Positions 1 through 10,925 of a DNA stretch of 64,000 nucleotides are shown in pieces. The DNA comes from Liolophura sinensis. Its lineage: Eukaryota; Mollusca; Polyplacophora; Chitonida; Chitonidae. A model generated the notes under the pieces. The model did no database searches. It had not been told where the DNA came from and saw only the letters and a program-made list of their open reading frames with translations. Where the stretch lies: positions 17,471,717-17,535,716 of the forward strand of contig NC_088305.1 of assembly GCF_032854445.1 (NCBI RefSeq), in the 5' to 3' direction. The translations under genes and the position numbers were made by a program. How positions within the stretch are numbered: the stretch's first letter is position 1; each line of letters begins with the position of its first letter.

Positions 1-142
1 CATTTTATTCCTCAAAACATTTCTTGGTTGAAAATGTTGAGTTTGGAGGCCGTTTTTGGAAGAAGTAAAAATACAGCACCACACTGCATCACGTGCAGTC
101 TTACACGCCGAACTTACGCATGGAAAGCATGCAGTGTGTGAC

Positions 143-149
143 TATAAAA
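143..149 (+). promoter_or_regulatory. TATA-like box upstream of the Tc1 transposase
   Basis: TATAAAA lies 59 bases before the transposase ATG at 208, a spacing that would place a transcription start near 170-180. This would be the element's own promoter. The motif is visible, but its function is inferred from position only. Confidence 0.3.
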
Positions 150-207
150 CCGCAACTTCGGGTCGGAAATCGGCGTCTTTCAAGTGGTGTTTTCAAGCTG
201 ATTCAAC

Positions 208-1215
208 ATGCCACGTCTTGACACTGTCACAAGAAATATTGCCATTGGAAGACTTCAAGCTGGAGAGTCCCAATCGTTCATTTCTAGGCGTCTACACGTC
301 AGCCAGAGCACGATTTCATGGCTTGCTGCCCGCTACAACAATACTGGGACAACAAATGACCGTCGGCGTTCAGGTCGACCACGTGTCACTACAGCAGCCC
401 AAGATCGCTACATAAGGGTCCTCCATTTGCGTGACCGTTGTGCTACAGCTGAAAGCACAGCAGCCAGCATACCGGGACTGAGGAGGATATCAGGTCAGAT
501 AGTGCGGAACAGGCTGAGGGAACATGGACTGAGAGCCAGGAGGCCCTATGTTGGGATCGTGCTGCGTCCTCACCATCGCGCCAATCGCCTCCGATGGTGT
601 AACAACGTGACTGCATGGAATCTACGCAACTGGCGACGCATTTGGTTCAGTGATGAGTCCAGATTCCTATTGCAGAGACGTGATGGTAGAAACCGGGTTT
701 ACAGACGTGCTCACGAACGTTATGCCCCTAACTGCGTACGCCAAGTGGACAGATTTGGTGGAGAGAGTGTGATGATGTGGGCAGCAATATCGTATACTGG
801 TCGTACAAATCTTGTCCACGTTCAGGGAAATCTTACGGCCGTACGCTACCGAGACACCATCCTGCAGGCACACCTCTTACCTGTCATTGACGTTCAGCGG
901 GAGTTGTTCCAGCAGGACAACGCCAGACCGCACACGGCACGTGTCACAGGGGACTTCCTCGCCGAAAACAATGTAAAGGTGCTACCCTGGCCGTCCCGTT
1001 CCCCGGATCTTAACCCAATTGAGCATCTGTGAGATGAACTTGATCGACGTCTACGCCAACGTCAACCTCAAGCCCAAACGCTTCAAGAGCAAGTTGCATG
1101 TTTGCAGGAGGAGTGGCAGAACATTCCCCAGGCCTCTATCCAGCGTCTCATCCAGTCCATGACAAGGCGTGTCAGAACTGTTATTCGTGCCCGTGGTGGT
1201 CACAACAGATACTGA
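208..1215 (+). pseudogene. Tc1 (DD34E) transposase, one in-frame stop
   Basis: The protein would bind the element's terminal repeats and catalyse excision and insertion at TA in the nucleus. Residues about 1-120 form the paired HTH region (AIGRLQAGESQSFISRRL, then a GRPR linker). The catalytic domain follows, with WFSDESRF (first Asp), FQQDNARPHTA (second Asp) and SPDLNPIEHL (Glu). Exactly 34 residues separate the second Asp from the Glu, which defines DD34E. The frame stops at TGA 1030-1032, where relatives usually have Trp in IEHLWDEL. The same frame then continues for 60 codons to a TGA at 1213-1215, ending in RARGGHNRY. Total length is about 335 codons, normal for Tc1. The lesion truncates the protein just after the catalytic Glu, so it is probably inactive. 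I see no frameshift, so the copy looks young. Confidence 0.9.
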
Positions 1216-1424
1216 CATTCCACTCAAGTGGGAGACTCATTGTGAGTGTCTTACCTCAAGTTGATGGCCTTGTTGTCTAGATATGGACCCTTCCTTAATC
1301 TGTGTAAAAATATTTGCAGAATAGCAATTCTTATTTAGTTATGCATAATTGAAAAGACTGCATCACCTCCGCAATAAACCGGGTTATGCGTTTCTTTTTT
1401 TTGGATAGTATATTATTATTATTT

Positions 1425-1546
1425 CATAATAATGAGTCAGGGATAGAACATGTCCCTCGGACTTTATTCCCGCCATTTACGAGATATGTAATTATACATA
1501 TATTTACGTATGGTGAATAAACATTCAGTTCAATTCAATTCAATTC
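1425..1546 (+). mobile_element. Possible LINE 3' end with (AATTC)n tail
   Basis: About 120 bases end in a GAATAAACATTC block followed by repeated CAATT units (to about 1546). This is the usual look of a non-LTR retrotransposon 3' end with a short tandem tail. No reverse transcriptase reading frame adjoins it, so it would be a strongly 5'-truncated copy. It begins within a few bases of the Tc1 right end. A simple microsatellite beside unrelated DNA is the alternative. Confidence 0.3.
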
Positions 1547-4500
1547 TTAAAACAAGCCAAAAATTTTACTGATAGCTACAATTAAAATGTTTTGCCCTGG
1601 AAAGTTTTAAATTTAAATACTGATCCATTTTGGACCAGGCTCTTGGAGTCACTGTCATCACCGATATTCAACCATCACAACTAAACAAATACTTCGGAAT
1701 TTTAAGGTAAAGAATCTCCCTGGTGTATATTGCTGCAAAAGCGTGATGCGTAACCAATCATTCATATTCATTGGCCTTACAATTTAACGGGACGCAGTTT
1801 ATGGCGTAGGTGTTGAGCTGTTTTTTTTAGACCAGTAACATATATTAAATTCAATTCAACATCATTGCAAATTTTCCTAAGTCTGTTTCCCATATAGTGT
1901 ATGCTGCCATTATACAATGTCTGCCGTAAGAAGTAAGGCGAAGTCTTCATGGCAGGTACTGTAGAATACGTTCTTTTGAATAGCGCTGGAAAACTGGGTG
2001 AAGTCATTCTTTGAGAAAATACTCCCTTGTGCAGTTTAAGTCGGGAGATTCCTGTAATCCCGGATTGAAAGTCTAGCCATCCTTTCAGGTTTATTTGAAA
2101 TGTTCCATTAATTTTATTTGTGTTTTCCAATTTTCTTAGTACTCGGGGCTATTGTGTGAATGTCCCCCGGGATTCTAGCTTAACAGACGTCAGCTGATAC
2201 TTAACATGCAGCTTCAAAACGGAAGTGTTTTTCCCCGAGGTATCACTTATCATTCAAACTAAACTCATCTCCGAGAGAGGAATTCATCACTGCTAAGAAA
2301 AGAAAAAAATATTCCTCAACGTTGAATGCCAGGCCTCATAATATCACCGTCACAAGCAGTTGCTAGATTATTTTCTTTCATTAACGATATCGACCCAATG
2401 TTCCACTGGGCCTACTTTTTGTGCCACTTTTTGTCCAATTTGCTGATTTGTTCAACACAATATCCTACATGTGCTTGCACCTTGACACTTCTCAAATTGA
2501 CAAAACTGTTTTCACACTGCATTCCTTGAACCACTATCGTGGACATTTCTAGCTTGTTATAAATTGTTCAGAAATCTTTCCGTATATTAGTTCACATGAT
2601 CATTAACAGATTATTGCCATTCTTTACGACATGTGCTTATTGGTTAGAAATACTGAGAATGTTTCTGAAACACTTTAACGTATGTTAATTGTTAAAATTG
2701 TTTCAAGTGCTCCTGTAAATTTTACTTACAGATATTACGTATTTTCCCATCAGAGCACAGCTTGAGTGTAGGCCTACACTTGTCCCTTATTTGCTCATTT
2801 TCCGCTTTACAAATAGGAGTGAAATCTAGGCGTCAAAACGGACATTCGTACACCAATCGTTAACCAAAACGATCTTTTAAGGTCAATAATGGCAAGGCCA
2901 TTTCCAAAACAACATTCAACATGTTGGTTTTCCACGGTAAAACACTCCGGATATGAGTGTTTACGTGGATATAACAAATGGTTTTATCTTTTCGGATAAA
3001 TACCTTATTCTGCATAGACTAATACGTCAATTTGCTTGTTAAGGACAGATTTGATATTTATATTAAAAAGGTACTTAATATCCATACAATTTTATGATAG
3101 AGAAAGAGGTCGGTAACTCCCATCATTTAATTCCCAACTGAAGCTTTTAAAATCCCGCCAATTAAGATTAAACGTATTTGCCCAAAATAACATTGAAGAT
3201 ACGTCGGTTTGTTAACAGCAATATTTTTTTTTGTCGAACTCGGCATTATGGGTTAAATCAGCGTAGTAGCGGTAATCTGATAATGGACGATTGATCGGAC
3301 AAGGCAGGCTAACCACGCCACTTGACCTTTTTAGATTATCCAGGATTTCCCCTTGGCTGCTCATGATATATTGAGGATGCTCTTTTGTAAAACTGCTGTA
3401 ACGGTGCTCGGAAAAAATAAATTCTGGACTCATAAAAACGTGGACCGACCTTGAAATTTGTTTACATGCAGTCTGAATATCATCCAGGTAGTTGGCGTCA
3501 TCGTCAGAAGTGATGGCGGTACATTGTATCAAAACATTTTTCAGTGCAAAATTCACAAGCGCTCATACGAAGCAAGAAATTGGCACTTTTGGAAATAATA
3601 CTGCTGATGCACGTCAACCATGCAATTTACCGCTGATCAGTGTTGAACGTCGCATAAAGAATTTTTCACTTATATGACGTCGGTCTGGTTTATGTGTGGT
3701 GGAAAACTAACCGAGCACCTGGAGTAAACAACCAACCTTTCGCCAAGTACCTGAAAAAAAAAACGGCGACCAACAAAGCCGTATGGTCACAAGGAGCTAC
3801 TGCCTTATCCATTGCAGCTACCAGTGAAACTTACCATAAGGTTATATATAATTTTGATCTATTTGTAATAATCCTTTGTCAGCTTGAGCGTGCAAGCAAG
3901 TGTTTTATTAGATAACGATGGCAGTCTGTTAATTCTGGTAGGAAGATTTTCGAAGAGGCAGAAAAGGAAGTAGCAATGTACACAACACTACTAAAGGTAG
4001 ATTACGGCTGTTGTACTTCCGAATTCCTCTCGAAATCCCATATTTTGTGGCCAGATAGTGGGTTTAACTGCTTGCCTGTTATACATAACAGTTCTGTCAA
4101 TGCATGTGACCCGACACTTCGTCTAAAAGGCTAGATGGCTCAACATTCCCCGTCGAAACAGGTCTGTTCCAAGCTGTGTAAAAACACATCGTTATCTCGT
4201 GTTACGCTACAGAACTATACGAGAACAGCTATACCAAAACAGTTACGCATTACACAAAGGAAGAGTTTACCGTTTACACCGACGTATTTAAGGCGGGCTA
4301 TGTTTCGCATGATACCACGAAGGGAGCCTGTGGTATACGGCGATCCATTCCACCGTAATTCAACTCCAAGAACTATTCTGCTGTTTGGCATCGTTTAGGA
4401 GGATTTCGTCCTATCCACCCAACAGACAAACTGCCTTCCTTATTGACGTGGTCGATAAGAGAGTCCAGTCCTTCTCATGCAGTTCCTGAACAATATTGCC

Positions 4501-4705
4501 TTGCTATACCTCCAAGCATTTAGGACGGAAAACCACCACTAATGAATCCTGTAAAGAGCGCATATGGTCCTCCGAAACAGTCCAATCGATGAACAGAGAA
4601 CCGAATTTGTAATGCGCAAATTTGGTTCTTTCGATATGCACGTCTTTAGTCTTGCCTTAGGATGAGATTGGAATATATATAATTAAAGACGTTCACCATA
4701 GAGAT
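1547..4705. other. Intergenic, no supported gene
   Basis: AT-rich single-copy-looking DNA. Two minus-strand open stretches occur. One at 1777-2130 (117 codons) is without recognisable motifs. One at 3212-3556 (114 codons, no ATG start) has fairly coding-like third positions but no domain I recognise. I do not call either a gene. No repeat of the window's families was seen here. Confidence 0.6.
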
Positions 4706-4850
4706 TAAAATCAGAACAGCAACGAAAGTGTGATAGCTGGCGAATGGTCACACGTAACCGGTGAAATACCGCCTCTTGTCAATTTACCTCAGTTAGGGTT
4801 TTATTCTAACTGTTCATGTAAATGTATAAATAGTAGCAATTTAAGAATTA
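4706..4850 (+). repeat. Rep-A dispersed repeat copy
   Basis: Shares the core GTGTGATAGCTGGCRAATGG followed by TCACAYGTAACCGGTGAAAT with other copies at 8108, 10573, 18426(-), 19128(-), 30345, 36244(-), 39036 and 39212. It extends through CTTGTCAATTTACC and a trailing AAATGTATAAATAGTAGCAA block that is also seen in the 10.6-kb copy. Confidence 0.6.
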
Positions 4851-6658
4851 CGATTGACTTGACCTTTAGAGGATTTTATAAATATAAATTACCGTTTTCA
4901 GTCATATGGAGACAAGGAGTCATTAAGTGTGTGTACATAATTGTCTTCTTGTGGCACGGCAAACCCATGCCGCTAAAGTGTGGCAGCCACTAAAGTTTCA
5001 TGCCAAAGACACCAGACACTGCACCTCATCCAGTCACATTTCACTGACACAGGGCCAACCAGTCATGTTTCTTTGCTCTAATCTCTGAGTGCCGAGCGCC
5101 ACGCGAGGCAACAGCATGGTCTCTTCGCCATGATCTTCTAAATATGGATCAGTATAAATATGTCGGCATTCGAACATACGCCAGCTATGTCGTACTCATA
5201 TGACCTGAGTTATGTTAAACCCCCCTTAATAAATTTATTATGACTGCGACACATTGACCAAAGGTTTGCGACGTGACACTGGAACTATCTTGGATTATTG
5301 AGGCAGGGCTGTTTTAGATACCCGTAGCTTATGGGCAACATTTCGCGTCAGATGTCTACGGGCAAGACGTTCAGGTGCGTGGCACGAAAGAGCAAAACAC
5401 TTTTCTGGAACAGCCGACTTTTTGGTGACAACTGACAGTAATCGCTGACGATTGTGACGCTTGTTCGTAATTCCGTGTCAATTGTAAATACCTTCCTCGC
5501 ACGGAGTCTTCCGGAAGAGAGCTTCCTTTCCACCTCAGTCTGTATTTGATTGAAAACGAGACTCGGTATACAAAATCAGATACGGAAATAACTGCATGAG
5601 AAAGGCCTGCTAGTTGCGATACTTAATCTCGAAAATATAGAATACTTTTTAAAGGTATTGCACCATTCTTGAAATGTCCACTTTGCACTTAGATTATTCT
5701 ATAAAACAGTATTGACCTGCAATACATTGTGTATTTCAATCCAGAGATGGTCATCTTGTACAAAATACAACATAAACAGGCGATTTTTCTCCGATTAACA
5801 TCAATGAAATACTGTAATGTAATACAGTTTTCTGTATACGCCTAAAATATGAACAATTTGTAAAACACCCGTTTAACATATTTGCTTATACTTAGATTTG
5901 GTAGCTCGGCTGCTAAAGAGCTCGCCTGTAAGAGGCACATACATGCAGAACTTTAGCTCAGTACGTGAAGTATTAAATTTTGGTAATTCTGGGTCATTAA
6001 TATGCACATAGAGCATCAGCGATTGAACATCCCCTCATGTCACTGTGCTTTATATGCATATAAAACTCCAGGTCAACATATGCAGTATGTTTTGAGATAC
6101 CACCCCCTTACATTTTGACCTTACAAGTCATGAATTTTGTAATTCACGGTATTTAATATTTAATAAATACGTGCAAAACCTGAGCTGGATACATACAACA
6201 TTTGTTAAGGGACTACCCTCAACATTGCCTTCCCTGTTTTTCGATGCCAATGCTCGGGGTAGAACATAAACTACGCCTGTACTTTGTAAGCGGGCTGAAC
6301 ATTTGAACAACTCAAATCATTTTCCGAATAGTACATTCCGTCAGATCCACATGTATAATTGTTAAAGCAATTACCTTATTTATGTTTCATCTAACATCCA
6401 CATAGACAAAACTGAAATGGCCGACGCTAAATCTTGTACAAAACAACAGTTTCATATCAGTGACAAACGTTTCAAAATGACAGACTGACGTACAAAGGTA
6501 ATGACAAAAAATATGTATATTTAAAAAAAAAAAATTCACATTCATATGGCCCCAGGTGAATTGTGAAAAAAATATTCATTTTTGGTGAGTCGTTTTTGTA
6601 GTTCTGTAGCTGTCTCTGAGGGTAAGTAGATATGTTGTCATCTAGGCTATCACCCACG
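4851..6658. other. Intergenic / receptor 3' flank
   Basis: No convincing ORF. Around 5895-5960 there is a tRNA-like string (GGTAGCTCGGCTGC, then CTCGCCTGTAAGAGGC) too degraded to be a tRNA gene; it may be an old SINE head. The part next to 6658 would carry the receptor's 3' UTR, but I found no clear minus-strand AATAAA within the first few hundred bases. Confidence 0.5.
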
Positions 6659-7882
6659 TTAACAGCTGCTGACAGACGTTCTCGCTGGTGGCGGCTCCTC
6701 CCGACGTTTTGACACACGACGGACTTGCAACCTCTTAAGATGGAGCAAACGAACGTAATTTTCGCGGAATCGAGGAGTCGTGAAGGCGTACAGGAATGGA
6801 TTGACAACCGAGTTAGCCCACTGAAGCCAAATTAGTGCTTCGTAGAGATGATCGTCAACGCAGTTGCCACAGGCAGCAATCACGATTGTGGTGATGGTGT
6901 AAGGTGTCCAACAAATGACAAATACTCCAACTAAAACTGCCAGACGCTGTGCGGCTTTTTGGTTCCTTCGTAAAATCCGCTTCTCAAGATCACCGGTTTT
7001 CTTCTTCTTGCTTCCGCTCAGCCTTTCTTTCAAACTGGACAGCGCAGAGTTACTCTCGGATTCTTTTCCCTCAGGTTCTTTTATCTCCACCCTCTCCGGT
7101 TTTCCGTCCAGTTCTTTACAAATTGTGTGAAAAGAGGCTTGACTTCGCGCCGAACTGTTAGTCCAGATGCGAGTGTTCAAAGCTACCCGGCTCTTCCTAA
7201 TGATCGTTACGTATAGGTAAATACTGAGGACAGTGATTGACACGAAAGGCAGAACAAATTCTAAAATGGCCGTGGAGAGCGTGAAAGGGAAATTAATTAC
7301 AAACTCCACGTCACACACGCCATTGGGAACAATACTCTGACCTGTCCACACATCCCACAGGAACACAGCAGGCACATAGATCAAGAAGGACAAGCACCAA
7401 GACATAACAATGCGAAGCGTCGCAGACTTTTTAGTTTGACGTACGGCGTATGCAGCACCTTGCCACACCATGAGTGATCGGTCAACACTAATCAACACCA
7501 CAGCGTACGCGCCAGCAAGGCACGCCAGAAAGTCCAGGGCGTTCCAGATTTTGCAGAAAAGCCTTCCAAATATCCACTGGTAATCCAATATGGTGGTCAC
7601 GAAATAGAAAGGCATGCTCACACACCCTACGAGAAAGTCCGCAATCGCTAAGTTCAACAGGTACATATTTTGAACGGTCTGTAATTTGGGATCCCTGATA
7701 TAGGCAATGATGGTTAAGGCGTTACCCACAACACAAACAATAATCATGGGACACAAAATTGTCGTGTAAAAAACTTTCCATCCAAATGCCAAGGTAGCCT
7801 GTGGTGGCCACGACTCTATCGTCGAGTTGGTGATAGAGTCGTTCGCGGAACCACTCATATCAAATAATTTAAATTTTCCCAT
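6659..7882 (-). CDS. Class A GPCR, histamine H3/H4-like aminergic receptor
   Basis: A plasma-membrane receptor of 407 residues, probably for histamine or another biogenic amine and G-protein coupled. Seven hydrophobic segments lie at about 38-62, 72-98, 108-132, 155-176, 196-227, 312-338 and 346-367. Landmarks: N54 (1.50), D82 (2.50), C110-C190 disulfide pair, D117 (3.32, amine counter-ion), W162 (4.50), E208 (5.46), P212 (5.50), CWTPY with W325 (6.48), WLQWANS with W355 (7.43), and NPFLY at 361-365. Glu5.46 and Trp7.43 together are typical of H3/H4 receptors rather than muscarinic ones. NDS and NST near the N-terminus are glycosylation sequons. The third cytoplasmic loop (about 230-308) is long and basic. 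The DRY motif is DRS at 134-136, which is unusual. The start is the first ATG after an in-frame TGA at 7946-7948. The whole CDS is one exon. Ligand identity is inferred. Confidence 0.92.
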   Translation of the reverse strand: MGKFKLFDMSGSANDSITNSTIESWPPQATLAFGWKVFYTTILCPMIIVCVVGNALTIIAYIRDPKLQTVQNMYLLNLAIADFLVGCVSMPFYFVTTILDYQWIFGRLFCKIWNALDFLACLAGAYAVVLISVDRSLMVWQGAAYAVRQTKKSATLRIVMSWCLSFLIYVPAVFLWDVWTGQSIVPNGVCDVEFVINFPFTLSTAILEFVLPFVSITVLSIYLYVTIIRKSRVALNTRIWTNSSARSQASFHTICKELDGKPERVEIKEPEGKESESNSALSSLKERLSGSKKKKTGDLEKRILRRNQKAAQRLAVLVGVFVICWTPYTITTIVIAACGNCVDDHLYEALIWLQWANSVVNPFLYAFTTPRFRENYVRLLHLKRLQVRRVSKRREEPPPARTSVSSC

Positions 7883-7966
7883 GTTTGTGAGCCTGGTATT
7901 CTCATCAGCATAACGTCTACGGCAACCCGATATATTACCTCCGCCTCACTCCTGTCTACACAATCT
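7883..7966 (-). other. 5' UTR part of the receptor exon with 3' splice site
   Basis: Reading the minus strand, a run of ten T followed by CCAG ends at 7965, a strong polypyrimidine tract plus acceptor. The exon then runs from 7964 into the receptor ATG at 7882. An in-frame TGA at 7948-7946 shows that this stretch is untranslated. The upstream exon and promoter are not identified and would lie at higher coordinates. Confidence 0.6.
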
Positions 7967-8107
7967 GGAAAAAAAAAACAATGGAAAATTGTAAGATTAA
8001 AGGCGACATTGCTTGCGCTATGGTAGACGACAATGACTTCCAAGCATGCAAAACTTTCCATTGTGCTACATGTATACACTAATATAAAAGACTGTATAGG
8101 TTAGAAG

Positions 8108-8190
8108 ATAAAACCAGTGCAGCGACAAGAGTGTGATAGTACAAATTAATCACAAGTAACCAGCGAAATCCGGCCGGTATTTCCACCTAC
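8108..8190 (+). repeat. Rep-A dispersed repeat copy, diverged
   Basis: Begins AAAACCAGTGCAGCGACAAG and continues GTGTGATAG, then CACAAGTAACCAGCGAAATCCGGCC, aligning with the Rep-A consensus at modest identity. Confidence 0.5.
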
Positions 8191-10217
8191 ACATTGATAT
8201 CATCCCCTGCTACATGTGCTTATTTTAGACCCTTATCAAAACATCAGACATGATAACTTAGAAAATAGCATTACACTAATCATGAACTAAACACTACTTT
8301 CATAGCTTTTCCTAGGACGTTAAGCGTTATGTGTTAGTGTAATTAAGCCCACCCTATCCCGGAAGACGGTTTAATTAAATAACAAGTAAATGTAAGCTGA
8401 TATGTTACGTGAGGGCTATTGCAATTGTATTGTATAAGATTATTTATTTTGGTAGCCCAGTGGCAGAATATCCCGAATAAAGGAGCTCTAACACCCTCCT
8501 GTTCGATGGATAATGAGCACTTATCTTATTACATATATGACAAGGATCGACAATACAGCAACCACAAGAACCTTCAAACGCAACGTGATAAATAATGTCA
8601 GTTACACAGGTGTGAGATGAGAAGGGAGCCAAATGAGTAAGTTGAATATGCATCATGGTACATCTTCCACGTTTCTTGTTGCACGTCGCCATTAGCAACG
8701 TTCTTAATGCACGTCAGCTTTATCAACGAGGTGTTACTGTGAGACGCCGTGTATTTTCTCTCTTCAAAAATTCAAATAAGTAATACTACGAATTTTAGTA
8801 TGTCAAATTTTTGTGTTAAATTTTCATTTTCGGCGACTAAATTTTGTTCTCGAGTTAAAATGATTGATGTTTGTGTATAATAAATAGTTTAGTGAATGAA
8901 TGCTAGATGATGTGGACGAGTTCTATCTGTGCGTGGCAGAAGCGTGAACTCACAAATTCGTTCACGCTGCCGCGCCACCCAAAAATAGAACGAGTCCACA
9001 TCAGTCCGTTTTCATTCACAACAAACATGTGCATAAATATCCACTTTTTTAACCATGAATATAATCGCAGCAATATATGGCCTTCCGACGTTTCTGCACT
9101 CCGACATAAATCACTTCATCGTGCCTTTGAAGGAATATGGAGGATGCTTCCATTAATGCCTGTTAATCTCAGACTTTCACGATATACACCGGCGCAGAGC
9201 GGTCCTCAGTTTAGCACTCAGGTTCGCTCACAAATATTCGGCTTTGAACGGTGACTGTATTTCATCAATTGACGCCCGATTTAATGCGCACTGTCCATAT
9301 TGTGTTTGAACCAGCCTGTAAATTGTTTCGTTCTGGACACGAATGTGTTGTGAACAAAATGATTTGACAATATTTGCCACCTGAAAGTTGCTATATGCGT
9401 GTGCTCAATTAGAAACATTACAGATGTGCCTTGTGGACATTATCCTAGAAAACAGTCTCTGAGGGATGGAACGATTCCTACTCGATGTGTCATTCCTATC
9501 TGCCTAATGGTGACCCCCGATTTGGATCAGATTTGTCATTAATGGTCAATTTCCCTTGACGCGCGTCCTCGCTGAATGTTTAGGCCACTCAGTCTGGACA
9601 ACATCATGTCTGTAAAACTCGGCGACTAGGCCAGATGATGCCCTGATTTCCACCTCCAGAGTGGGGGAGATAGAGGTTTGATTCAGACGAGCCCTTGATA
9701 ATTAGAGCAATCCATAATCCGCTGTGCCTACCCACATCAGGGTCTGCCAACCCAACGCATTAATAAATGGCTTTATTCGCCTTGACTAATTATGGCATTT
9801 AGTACTGCTGTGTTTCATCAAATGTAGGGCAGTTCTACGCTTGGAGAACCACAGCAGATTTCAACCACGCTGCCGAAACGATTATTAATGACAATATATT
9901 TCATCAAGATTTAGAAGAAAAATTCAAGGTCCTATAAATCTAATTTCAGTTTACATCACACAGAGAATTTATATAGACCCAATCACTCATGGATCTCCAT
10001 AAAATGTATTTCATTGATGTCTGGTAAAACATTGTGTATGAACTCCGGCAAACTGGGACAAATAATGCCGAGTATATATTTGGTGAATATACAAAACGAC
10101 TGATATAATAAGAGGCAAATGACGGTTGGGAAACTAGGGAGATATATCGCAAATAATTACAGTTTGAACATACTCCATTAAGAAAATAGAATCGATAGAA
10201 ATTGTCTAAAAAAGCTA
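8191..10217. other. Intergenic, contains one foldback
   Basis: No supported gene. The foldback at 8909-9002 is listed separately. A tRNA-like string at about 8453-8500 is too degraded to call. Around 9640-9860 base composition is more balanced, with several TAATTA-type motifs, but nothing codes. Confidence 0.5.
8909..9002. repeat. 94-bp imperfect inverted repeat (hairpin)
   Basis: Outer arms 8909-8926 and 8985-9002 pair at 16 of 18 positions (GATGTGGAC..GTTCTAT). An inner stem GCGTGAAC / GTTCACGC (8942-8949 / 8960-8967) is perfect and closes a 10-base loop. GTGGC / GCCAC (8933-8937 / 8974-8978) adds a middle stem. Could be a foldback transposon remnant or a transcribed hairpin; no TSD was recognised. 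Confidence 0.65.
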
Positions 10218-10372
10218 AACTCATGTTGGCTGCTTCTCGGGTCGTGCCTGGCAAGGCGTGTCAGCAACCTGCGGTCAGCCGTGGGTTTTCCCCTTGGTCT
10301 GCCCGGTTTCCTCCCACCAAAATGCTGTCTGCCTTCCTATAGGTGAGTAATGCGTTAAATTCCACACAAAGG
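10218..10372 (+). mobile_element. SINE-1, 5'-truncated
   Basis: Matches the SINE-1 body: CTCATGTTGGCT, then GTCAGCAACCTGCGG, CCCGGTTTCCTCCCACCA and a degraded GCGTTAAATTCCACAC 3' end. The tRNA-like head is missing. It lies on the plus strand and is clearly older than the 53.6-kb copy. Confidence 0.75.
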
Positions 10373-10572
10373 AGTAAAAAGAAAAGCTAAAACATAAACC
10401 ACTGTAGAGATGAAACTTATACAAATATACATGATCGAATACCAGTAATTCTCTTTAGATCTCTCTCTTATCGATACAACTAAACAGTAACCTGTTAATT
10501 GCGTTCCTGGTACTTCATGTATTTCGGTCACGGTGTATCCTATGATTTAATCAAGGCGTGCAGCATGGAGAC

Positions 10573-10925
10573 AAATGCCAGAGTAGCAACGACAGTCTGA
10601 TAGCTGGCTAATGGTCACATGTAAGTGGTGAAATACGGTGTCTTGTCAGTTTACCGCCGTTAAGTTTTTAGTGTGCATGCAAATGCTTAAGGAGTAGCAA
10701 ATTACACGCTCTCTAGCAACATGGCTTAAGCAGAATTGAGGTAAAATAATACAGTGATGTTGATTGTAATTTATTAGACGTCACTGGTTTAGAATCCTTC
10801 AAAATCTTGTGTTGTCATCACATTTAACATACAGTACAATTAATACAACGCAAAGGGACCAGGCATCGGGGATGCTTAGTACAGCAGCAGAATCCTGGGT
10901 TGTGCATGAATACAATTTAAACAGT
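10573..10925 (+). repeat. Rep-A, longest single copy
   Basis: Starts at the shared GCCAGAGTAGCAACGACAG core and runs about 350 bases. It aligns along its length with 39212-39510 (shared CATGGCTTAAGCAGAATTG, TTTAACATACA and GCAAAGGGACCAG blocks). Its last part aligns with 39160-39211. No TSD or terminal repeat was found, so the element class is unknown. Confidence 0.65.

Larger units (their letters stand above)
1..1417 (+). mobile_element. Tc1-type DNA transposon, left end cut by window edge
   Basis: The segment contains a DD34E transposase frame (208-1215) followed by about 200 bases of 3' non-coding DNA. The right end, at roughly 1376-1417, is T-rich and finishes TTTTTTTTGGATAGTATA. This looks like a Tc1 terminal inverted repeat ending at a TA target. 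No matching inverted copy of that end is present in bases 1-207, so the left terminus is either outside the window or lost. The boundaries are therefore inferred on the right and unknown on the left. A LINE- or SINE-like tail follows directly. Tc1 elements move by DNA cut-and-paste and duplicate TA. Confidence 0.75.

Noticed and set aside
1777-2130. 117-codon minus-strand ORF as a gene
   Set aside because: No domain, no splice support; within chance for this window size.
5895-5960. tRNA-like string
   Set aside because: Lacks paired acceptor stem and a proper T-arm; at best a decayed SINE head.
6472-7161. Open frames overlapping the receptor in other phases and on the plus strand
   Set aside because: Shadows of a well-supported receptor CDS, with no independent motif.
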